DNA of 16,623 nucleotides from Phoronis ovalis (taxonomy: Eukaryota; Phoronida; Phoronidae), in NCBI GenBank assembly GCA_028565635.1, contig JAOXYB010029066.1, positions 1-16,623 on the forward strand, in the 5' to 3' direction. Positions 1-10,400 of the stretch are shown here, piece by piece. The position numbers and the translations under genes are program-made. Position 1 is the stretch's first letter, and every line of letters starts with the position of its first letter. The notes under the pieces are model-generated. The model had not been told where the DNA came from and made no database searches. It worked only from the letters and a program-made list of their open reading frames with translations.

Positions 1-23
1 CAATTTTTTGTGCTAGCCCTGGA

Positions 24-76
24 GGGGGGGTTGGATTTTTTTGTGCACTATGTTTTTGAAATGCACCAACCCCCCC
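24..76. repeat. GC-capped inverted repeat at the window edge
   Basis: The 11-base arm gggggggttgg (24-34) is exactly complementary to ccaaccccccc (66-76). Inside it, gtgca (43-47) and tgcac (62-66) form a second short pairing. The stem weakly extends outward (ccctgga at 17-23 against ctgtgg at 77-82). It could be a very short or collapsed relative of the GC-ended elements at 5734 and 16076, but no target duplication is visible and the window starts too close to judge. Confidence 0.55.
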
Positions 77-1122
77 CTGTGGTAATTTCTGACCAGTCCC
101 TAAAGGACAATAACTTTAAATTGTAATAAATCACTAAGAGTGTTGTCTATCACACTATTCACACTACTGTCACAGTTTTATCTATCATTCAAGTTCAACA
201 CAATACATTCTAGAAAATAAAATGCACAAGGGTCATTAGGTAGATTCCATGTAAAATCGGTCAACGAACATGCCTCGTTCATATACCTTTGCTTTTTTGT
301 AATCAAGCGACAAAACACGGGAACTAAAAACATACCACATCTTCGTAAGAATTAAAAGAAATATTAGCGGCAGTAGCTAAAACTTGCACTCATTCTTAAT
401 GGTTCAACTTCAAGGTCTTCAAGCTTGTAAAATACAGGTAAAAAAATTACAGGTGCCATAATAGCGGAGCATCAATGGAAATAATACTCACAGTTTTGTT
501 GAAAACCGACAGGCAGATAATTTGGAGCTAACAGGGTCGTCGACAATAAATGCCCGCGCGTCCCAAATCGTTTTAAATATCTTTTAAAACGCCAGGTGAC
601 ACAGAGCACTGAAGCAAGACGTCCAACTTCCTAGGAAACAATTTCTGTGTACCCAGGTAATAATATGCACATCCCATAATACTGATATTACCAGGGGAGA
701 TAACTTCGAATGTGTAACGAAACAGATAAAATTGATCTTTTTCTGCCTTGAATGTGTGTTAACCTCTATAAAATGACGAATCTATCATTTGGCTTTATTG
801 GCTGAAATTAATTTAAAGGATTCTAGACGCACTGACTAGGAAAATTATTAAAATGTGCTCATATTTATAGTGCAAATAGTGACACCATGTAGCAGACACT
901 TCACATAAACAGCAAAACCATGTTTTGCTATTAATAAATATCTATGAAAAAACTATGTTTACAACTTAAATGTATGAGACAGAAATAAAAAGAATTATTT
1001 CAATCTATATATTTATGCTATATTATTATATATTTATGCTAATTTTTAGCAATAAATAATAATGTTTAACATTAGTTTTTATCTCTCTATTCTTGGGGTT
1101 GTGCCTCGGTTTAGTTTTCAAA

Positions 1123-1152
1123 ATGGAACCTGTTCTTCCTGATTCTGTCTGA
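1123..1152 (+). promoter_or_regulatory. Possible upstream ORF of 9 codons
   Basis: An ATG in a strong start context (A at -3, G at +4) opens a 9-codon frame ending in TGA about 150 bases before the Abl start codon. It matters only if transcription begins upstream of it, which the sequence does not show. Confidence 0.25.
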
Positions 1153-1255
1153 ATGGGTCACCTAAACATTTTGGAATTTCTGCAACTGAGGAGCGTTATC
1201 TCGCCAAAGGAAGTTAAAAGACATATGCTATAATATTAACCTGCAATTCCTTACT

Positions 1256-1264
1256 AAAATGGCG
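1256..1264 (+). promoter_or_regulatory. YY1-like AAAATGGCG initiator motif
   Basis: AAAATGGCG agrees with the AANATGGCG core known for YY1-type sites, which in many animal promoters lie just downstream of the transcription start. Here it sits about 40 bases before the Abl start codon, which would give a very short 5' UTR. A similar but weaker TCAAAATGGAAC lies at 1119-1130. Binding is inferred only from the match. Confidence 0.35.
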
Positions 1265-1279
1265 TCAGAGTTTGGCTAG
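1259..1279 (+). promoter_or_regulatory. Possible upstream ORF of 6 codons
   Basis: The ATG inside the YY1-like motif has A at -3 and G at +4 and reads six codons to TAG at 1277-1279. It is in the same frame as the Abl start codon, 24 bases further on. A second in-frame stop (TGA, 1295-1297) separates them, which fixes 1304 as the first usable Met of the long frame. If transcribed, it could lower translation or favour reinitiation. Confidence 0.35.
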
Positions 1280-1303
1280 AATATTCAAAATTGTTGAATT
1301 AAT

Positions 1304-1424
1304 ATGGGGGCACAACAGGGAAAGGAAAAAGATAAAGCCTCCGGAAAAAAACAGAAGGAAAAGACTCGTTCTACTTCGTTACCTGTACATGTAAACCCTG
1401 TAAATATTTTCACAGATCACTCAG
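1304..1424 (+). CDS. Abl: Abl exon 1: myristoylation signal and cap
   Basis: Encodes residues 1-40 plus the first base of codon 41. The start MGAQQGK parallels the MGQQPGK start of vertebrate ABL isoform 1b: Gly2 is the predicted myristoylation site, and a Lys-rich run (residues 7-22) follows. In human ABL the myristate docks in the kinase C-lobe and holds the enzyme inactive. NIFTDH near the end resembles NVFVEH of human 1b. The donor GTAAGT at 1425 is consensus, and the phase (one base) joins exon 2 to give Glu41. In-frame stops just upstream support the start. Confidence 0.88.
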
Positions 1425-4400
1425 GTAAGTATTTCATGAACATATTTATAAAAAGTTAGGTAGATTACAAAACATCTGAAAAAAGACGCTTCTTTATGAT
1501 TCGACCAAAACAGTGAGTCTTTTAAAGTTTTATTGAGTCTTTATTGTGTTGCACACAATCTGTGGGTGTCATTGTTATCAAATGAATAGATGTATTATGT
1601 AATTTCCCATTTTGGATGTGTACTTAAGTTACTCTGTGTATTGGTCATAAAGTTATTGTTAGTCACATAGTACTTTCCTTTAAAGTTAATGTATGTAACC
1701 TGCTTGAGCTTTTTTTAGTTCAAGATTCCTTTCTGATTTCTGTCAAAAAATATTTTCTTCGAAAAAGTCTTAACGCCCATTGGTATTTGACAGGACCTGA
1801 AGAAATAGATCTTTGAATAAAAGTTTAACAATTTAGCCAACTTACAAAACATCATATAATTATGAATATGAGAAAGAGAAAACTTTCACTACTTGAGTGT
1901 CTTTGTAGTTTTCTTTAAAAGTCCAGTAATAATTATTTAATATTTTATACATAAAGTATGAAACTTGATAGTTGGGTCCAAGTAAAATAACAGAGTAATA
2001 CACATTTATTGCTACTGATAAGTATGAACTAATTACAACTTCCTATTTTTTTTAATGTTGAGAAAGTGTAACATGATACAGTCACTTGCCAAAGTAGTAT
2101 TATACTAACATATAGTCCAACAAATTCTAGTGAAAAAAAGTACTTCATTTGTCACTGAATGAAATGACAAAAGAGTAAGGGAAACACACGGGAAGTAATT
2201 GGAAAATTTAGTGTCCAACATTGTTGAGAACAAGTATTTTAAAACTGAGTGGGAAACATTCCTAAAAATATGAACAACACTGACACTATGTGTTGATAGG
2301 CAGTAGCTTGTATAATGTTATGTGCAAAAGTACCAGCTAATACACTCATTATTGAGTTATGGATAGTTAAGAACTCAATTAAGCACCAATTATATGTACA
2401 AAAGCCATGTATATAGATTTAAATTTCTCTTGTGTATGGCATAATTGAAAGTCTTATGTAATGTGAAAGTTTTAATTTATAATAAATTTATTGATGATAT
2501 GTATTGAATACAGATATATAATTATTCTCTTTTAAAATATAAGTATTCACCTCAGTTTAAAAATGGTAAATATGTAGTTTTGGAATACTGTATATCACAG
2601 AAACAGAATACATACTGTAGTAGTCCTTAAATGGTTAGAATCTTCTTCAAAATGCCTTGGATTGAATTAACATAAATTATAATAAACGATTACAATAAAT
2701 TATTAAACTAAACTATTAAACAGTGTTATCAGCTTATGTGTAAGCATGTACATGACAAAAAATAAATAATTGTTATTACTGAAATAGCAACATTTGGGGA
2801 TTGTAAGTTTTTATTTTTTTCCAACTTTCAAACCTCGAGATATCGCTCTTTAGCAAACTTCTGGCTCATTAACGCAACATTGTGCTCTGTCAGCGTCAGT
2901 TTTAAAAACTGAATTAACAAAAAGTATTGTTTTGGTCACAGTTTGGTAATTAATGTTCTATTAAATATTATTTCTAAGTGTCATAAAATTATATAACTCA
3001 GGTCATCTCAGTAAATAGTTCAGCACCATGTGCAAGTGAATAATACTGTTTCAGCTATCATGTACCAGTATAAAGTTGATAACCCATATTAGAACAATAA
3101 TTAATTAATAATAACAAACAGGAAAAATTGAGTCATTGTTAGACTTCCTCATTAACATAATGTATTTTAAGACTAAACCTAATCTGGCAATTGAAATAAC
3201 TGTGCCATATATTATATAGTACATTAGTTTTTTTGTGAAATGTTATTCAATACTGACACTTGTTATATTGAATCTGTTTGTTTTTATATTTGTGACATTG
3301 GAGTTTGACCTTTTCCCAAAAGTAAGATTCAGGTTTTGACCATATTTTATGTTTGATTAATATTATCATACTGACTCTAAATGTCATCAAATGAACTTTC
3401 ATTCTGATAACCTTTTCTTTTCTCAATTATCTTGTGAGTTGAATTTAAAAATAGTATCCAGTTACAATGGTATTAATGATGTTAGAAATGTAAGTAATAA
3501 TTTACCTAGTTAGCTTAACTTTATCATTACCCTAGTTGCCTGAATTATGTATTGTTTTATACTATCTCGTTATCAGATTATGAACTTCATAACTTTGTTA
3601 TCAAACAATTCTTGCAACAATTTATACAATAAAAATTCAATATAAAGTTTTTGATAATTTTAAGAAAAAATGTGCTTATATATCATAGCCTATCAGTTAT
3701 CAGCCATGTATCACTAGCAGCATGTTTCATAAAAAGGAGAGTTGGCCTATGATCTAAAGTTGGCTTAATTATGATTTAGGGAAATGAGATTCCATAAGAC
3801 TTAGAGTGTGCCTGTACAACAATAAAGTTTTTGCACTTTACGCTGTTTGTGCTCCTTTACCGATGGATTCAATTATATACCTTAATTTTGTTTAAAATTA
3901 GGAAAATGTCTGATCACCATAGTATTGAATACTTTTTTGCATTCTCTGGAAAAAAAATAATTGTGCTAATGATTTTAATGCACAGTACAAGGTAACAACT
4001 GAGCTGCACATTTAAAGATTCTGTCTAGTGGAGAGGCTTGATCTACATTTCATATGTAACTGGTGTTTATTTACTTGATCATCTGATCATCCACAGGTGT
4101 TCATAATAACCTTATGGTCTAGTGCAAGCTTTAAAGGTATATTGTTATGAAAATATTAAATGTTTTGTTAATAATCTACAGTGCTGAAGGAATCTTATTA
4201 GATCTCTGAAGGCTATGTTAAGTATAAAAATATCCAGTTTGAATACAAAAAATTGTCTATTTAAAAATACATTTTGCATTTAAAATATTTATAATTTGAA
4301 AAAAAAACAATGTTGTTTGAAAGCCAAGCCTTTTAAGGAATGTGAATATTCATATAGTGTTCCTATATTTATGCACTATGCTAAAAAATAAAAATTGGTG

Positions 4401-7400
4401 AGACAGTAAAATTATATGTAGGACACTTTGAATTTATTTGGTTGTAACATTAGGAGATTATCAATTTTATATATTGTGCTAATGTCATGTATGTGTAGGT
4501 TGTAGTGTTTATTTTGACTATGTAGCATGTGATTATGTTTCATGTAAAAAAAACTGTTTCTCAAGAGACCATTTCCCTATCAGTGAGTAGCAGTTAGATT
4601 AGGGTATGTTTAGAACTTCCTTGTTACAATTTTTTGTGTTGTTTTGTGACTGTTAAAAAGAAATAAAAACTTCCTTCTTGAGAATTTTATGTACAACTTG
4701 GAATATTTCCATTTTAGGCCAATTTGGACATTGTAACATATTACTTCAAGACAATTGTTTATTGGCAGAGATCAGATGTAACAGGTTATAAATTATGATT
4801 TATGTCTAAACCAAATGTGTCCCTCAAACTACTTGATTTTGAAATTTGAGTGTTTAAAATGACTTGAAAGTTAGGAAAAGCTACAGATAAGTCTTGTCGA
4901 AAGGGTTATGAATCCCTGCTTGATAACAGAGTTATTAATTATAGGCTTTACACAATTTTAAAATACTACACTAACCTTATTTAGATATATGGCTAATGTG
5001 AAATTTGTTGGAGATCTTTTTCTAAATGGTTTGAATAGGAAGTGTGATATTGATGTGTTTCTTCATTGTTCATTAAATTAGCATATAATCAGCTGCTTTG
5101 TTTAATAGTCATTATATTTTTATATGTTTTTATTTAAAATCATAATAAAATTGTTATGCAAGAATGATCTGAAATGTACATGCATACTATCTTGCACAGT
5201 GTGAGAAAGAGACAGCAACAATATGTACTTTGTCTGATTTCAACAATTGGCTATCAGCTAATTTGTGTCAGACATCTCTATAAACTTGATGACCTTTAGT
5301 TTATTAGCTGAAAGCCTTACCAGGCTAATTTTTGAACTTCCTCCTGGATGCTGGGATTTCAAACTAAAGTTAAGATTTAAAATAATTATAAACAGATACT
5401 CATGAATTAAGACACTTAAGCAATTACCTTATAATACTGATCAGTTTACCAGTAACAATGAATTTAACATGTTTGGACATCTTTCCACCAATTTACTGCT
5501 TTCATTTTGCATTTCATGAAAATTAAGTCTTGCCTACACTGTGATATACATTTTATCGTCTGCTCTTTTTTTCATGAGAAGCTGTGATGCAAAGAATTAC
5601 ATGATTAACATAGAACTGCTTCATATACATTGCAGAAATAGTACAGTTTCATTAAGATTCCTACATTAAAACATATTCATAGTTAGATGTAATAAAAAAT
5701 ACACAAAGTTCTGTACGTGAAATGCACATTTATCCCGGGGGGGTACTCAAGGTTTTTTGGCAGATGTGCCGCCCAACCCAATCCAAAATTTTAGCTTGTG
5801 GTAGCAAACCCAATCCAAAATTTTAAAATGTTTGAGTAGCAATCCATTTTTACGCAAACTGACTGGTTCAATCCCAAATTCCAAAATTTATTTATGGATA
5901 CAAACCTAAAATTAATCCCAAATTATTTGCTGTAAGCAGTGGGTAGCAATCCAAATTTTTGAATATCTTTACAGTAGCAATCCAAAAAAATACAGTAAGA
6001 AGTATACAATCCAAATCCAAAATTTTCAACTGGGCTGCACACCCCCACCAAAAAATAACTACAGTACCCCCAGGGACATTTATATTGTAAAATGTTTCGT
6101 CTTCATTTATACATTGATATAAATTTTTTTTTTAAATGTTAACTCTTCAGACATACAAAATGTTTACCATTTGTGATACAATATTCTGCTGTTATGTTTT
6201 TGTAGAGAAGTTGCTGCAGACTCGACCTCTACCCGCTCAACCATTCCTCGGTGACCAAGCCTTGCAAAAATGGACATCTCGAGAGAACTTACTCGACCAG
6301 AATGGAGAAGATGATCCTAATCTGTTTGTAGCACTGTACGAGTTCCAAGCTGTAACTGATAACCAGTTATCACTTGGTAAAGGTAAGCTTTCCCCTCCTT
6401 ACATGGATGTAGGAAACATTTAGGTAACATGCAGTCTCTGCCACTTACATAGACCATATGACAACTGGTGCACTATGTTGAAATGCATGAACAGGACATT
6501 TCTGATTTGATGTTTCAAAGTTGTGTTGTTGAATTGTGTTTTGTAGAATAGGACTTCTGGTAATTAATATTAATAAGAACTGCATGATGTGTCCATGTTG
6601 TCTTGCAGTTTTAGCGAAATGTTCTGTGTTATTTTACAGGTGATCAGGTTTCTATCCTTACTTATAATAAAACCGCTGAGTGGTGTGAAGTGCGTAAAAA
6701 AAATGGTCGCACAGGATGGGTACCAAGTAACTATATTGCAGCTGTAAATAGTTTAGACAAATTCTCCTGGTATCATGGAACAATATCAAGGAATGCTGCC
6801 GAATATTTACTAAGCAGTGGAATCAATGGAAGTTTCCTTGTGCGCGAAAGTGAAAGTTGTCCGGGACAATGGTCAATATCATTGCGTTACGAAGGACGAG
6901 TGTATCACTACAGGATAAGTGAAGACACAGAGGGAAAGGTTTGTCTGTTGCATCTTCAATTACAGCTGTCTTAATTGCATTTTGATCCTTTTATAGCCTT
7001 ACCCAGTTTCTATTCATACTGAAGACTTTTCAAAGGCCATAGCACATAGACCATTCCATGAATGCAGTTTAATTCTAACTTAATCACACACTGCGTAGCT
7101 GTATTTTGGTATACTGTCATTGAAATGTTTTTGAATTTACTTAGGGTCGTGTGTGTCCACTTCAAGGTTTGCTTTTTGTGAACTGTATTTTATTCTTTGT
7201 GTCATTAAGGTGTACATAACTCAAGAACACAAGTTCAATACATTAGCTGAATTAATCCATCACCATTCAAGCTATGCAGATGGACTGATTTATACTCTGG
7301 TATATCCTGCTGCCAAAAGAAATAAACCCACAGTATTTGGTGCTGGTCCAGAGCCAGATAAGTGGGAAGTTGAAAGGACAGAGATAGCAATGAAGCATAG

Positions 7401-10400
7401 ACTTGGTAAATATTTAAAAATAAACAATTATTGGCAAACATAGTATTGTTGAAACAGAAAACTTGTCTAAGTGTATATGACAAAATGAAAGTTAGACACC
7501 ATACACATTGACACAAAAAGTAGATTTTATATGGTGGAATAATTTTATCCTAACACAATAGTTTATTCTGATAGGTCATGCTGAAATATAATCATGAAAG
7601 CAGTGAAACTATTGTGGGTAATATGAAACAACACTTACTCTGAACACATGTTAAAATACACGTTGAACAGAAATCAGTAATTCAATGCTAATCTAGTTTG
7701 TGCACCATGGTGTGTTATGTAGTTTCAATGATTTGCAGGCGGTGGGCAATATGGAGATGTGTACGAGGGTGTATGGAAGAAATATAACAAAGTTGTAGCC
7801 GTGAAGACTCTAAAAGAAGATACAATGGGTTTGAAGGATTTCCTGGAAGAAGCATGTATTATGAAAGAAATGAAACATCCCAACTTGGTGCAGCTTTTAG
7901 GTTAGTTTTACACTGATTGTGTTTTACCCAGTTCGGCAAACTTCATATTTTAAGATTCAATTAGTAATTCCTGTCAGACCAGTTTTAATTCTTTGTTAAC
8001 TTCATGTAAAACGAAAATTAAAATTGGCAATCTGTTATAGGTGTGTGTACACGAGAACCACCATTTTACATTGTAACTGAGTTTATGAGTAAAGGAAATC
8101 TACTTGACTACTTAAGAAATCATCCGGAAGAGGAAATGGGACCAACAGTATTGATGCACATGGCAACACAAATAGTCTCTGCCATGGCATACTTGGAAAC
8201 CAGAAATTTTATTCACAGGTACTGTACATTGCCTTTGAATGTGCTGTTAGTGTACATTCATGATAAATATAGAAGCATGTATAGTTCTAAGTAGTGAATT
8301 GTGACAAGGTATCAGCGTATGGTGAGGTAACATTGTGGTAACAATAACTCTTTTACTGATAGAAACAGGTATTATGTGATTGGTGGAGTTGTTCTTTCAC
8401 CATTCTTATCCACTCTAGCCAAAATTCGTTTCACCGTCAAGCTTGATTTAAAACAGCGTCACAACTTCTTCTTTGTATACTTATATAAATTACCCTTGCA
8501 AATGTTCAATAAGGTAATGTGTCTTGGAAAATTATATTTCATCAGCTAGAAAGTATGTCTTGGTATAATTCTAACTTCTGGATCCTTGAAAACAGTGGCT
8601 GTCAGATCTCAAGGCAGTTAGATAATCTCGTTAACACATACTTAGTATTTTAGTTTTGAAGATAAGTTTGGAAATTGGTTGCTTTATGAATAGTTATCTG
8701 TAGCACTGTGCCATATGATGATATAAATTGTAGGGACTTAGCTGCCAGGAATTGTCTTGTTGGTGATAATTTTCTTATAAAAGTAGCCGATTTTGGTCTG
8801 GCTCGCCTCATGAAAGATGACACATACACTGCTCATGCTGGGGCTAAATTCCCAATCAAGTGGACCAGTCCAGAAGGCTTAGCGTTTAATAAATTTTCAA
8901 GCAGGTCTGATGTGTGGGGTAGGTTTCAATTTATTGATCATACTCGGAATCACACTGGAACTCGCTTTTGGATTCCTGTAATTTTGACGATTAGTTTTGT
9001 TTCATCCTATACATGGCAAAGGAAAAATATAAATACTTTCATATTTCAAAAATATTTTAAATACTATACTGTAAGGGCTATTCCACTTTTGAAAAAGTCC
9101 TTATAGTATTTGTATATAATAGAAGTGCTTGTCATATCTAGATGTGACTACATTTTTAGTGAGCATAATGTGTTCGTCCAAATCTTGTACGCAGAGAGGT
9201 TTCATTTACCCTACTGTTATACATTCATAATTTCAGTTAACTAACTATTATACAAACATTTTCATTCACAATAATGCATAAAGTTGATATTTGGTGGCTA
9301 CAAAATAATAGTTATCATAGTAGTAACAATGGCTTCTGCTGATGTGATACGCTTCGTAAAACCTACTGTATTATGCTTTCAGCATTTGGAGTGCTACTGT
9401 GGGAGCTAGCAACATATGGCATGTCACCATATCCCGGTGTAGAGTTAACTGATGTCTACCATCTGTTGGAGAAAGGTTATAGAATGGAACAACCTTCAGG
9501 ATGTCCACCTAACGTCTATGATCTCATGTTAAAATGTAATTTAATCAGTTTTAAGTTTACTGTCATATATGCAATTTTTTATAGTCGTGGGGCCCAATGG
9601 TTTGCGTGGTTACAAATGCTGTTTAACAATTTTTTTCATTGATACTGGCTCTAACATTCTGACCAATAAACAGAGAGCAATGTTCTTAGATTCTCTCACT
9701 GAATATTGTAATCGTATGATATTTATTCCGAGTGTCCTTTTACAGGTTGGCAATGGGATGCATTGGATAGGCCAACATTTCGGGAGATCATGGATGATTT
9801 GGAAAATATGTTCTCTAATTCAAGTGTTACTGATGGTAAAGCATTTCAAACCTTGGATAGTTTTTGTAAAAATAATTGTAAAATATTTGTGTTCTAAGCA
9901 AGAATGAGTTATCACTGATCATTCTTTTGAATAATTGTCATTTAAGTCTTAGATGTGTTTTTTTTTGCATATGTGAACTAAATTAGAAATTGTTTAGTTA
10001 TTTTTTTTGTGTTTTTCATAAGGTTTAAGTAAATTCTTTTTATATACACTATGACCGGAAATAAATGCGCCAGGATTAGAAATAAAATAAAAATATGCCT
10101 AGTTTATTTACAATATTTAAATTTCACAATTAATTTAGAAATTCACTTTAGTTTAAATAAACAGTCACTTTTTAGGCGTTACAGTTAATAGCTTGTCGGC
10201 ATTCTATTTGCACTGGCGGAACATGGTCCTTTTGTGAACCCCAACTTGTATCAGTTTGTTGATTAGGCATATAAAAAAGGTATTTCAGAGCTTTGTCAGA
10301 AAAAACAGCTTTTCCCAGTCATCTATGGTTCAGTGTTTTCAAGTTTTTCTTTGTTTTTCTTGGCCTTTTGAAAGTTAGTAGGTTCAGCTTATACTTTACG

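Larger units (their letters stand above)
1..1303. other. Upstream region and probable promoter of the Abl gene
   Basis: No coding exon was recognised here. The sequence is AT-rich, with a GC-capped inverted repeat at its left edge (24-76) and a 15-bp direct repeat of tatatatttatgcta at 1006-1020 and 1027-1041. The last ~200 bases hold two ATGG-containing sites and two short upstream ORFs. No convincing TATA box at a sensible distance from the start codon was seen, so the transcription start cannot be placed. A further 5' exon or a second promoter outside the window cannot be excluded. Confidence 0.5.

Noticed and set aside
689-708. aggggagataactt motif upstream of the gene, reminiscent of repeat ends I associate with mollusc genomes
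   Set aside because: A single short match without inverted partner or target duplication; too weak to call a repeat or to name the phylum.
1006-1041. 15-bp direct repeat tatatatttatgcta as a regulatory element
   Set aside because: It is a real short repeat but AT-only low complexity; nothing ties it to regulation.
7146-7167. Possible 22-nt mini-exon between ttacttag and gtttgc in intron 3
   Set aside because: 22 nt would shift the frame between Lys199 and Val200, whereas the direct 6938/7210 join reproduces the SH2 domain exactly.
7235-7516. Antisense 93-codon frame over exon 4
   Set aside because: Complementary to the SH2/kinase exon and its intron; no recognisable features.
9569-9907. 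112-codon forward frame across exon 9
   Set aside because: It is in another frame from the kinase sequence, which reads [12 protein letters not shown] only in the spliced frame.
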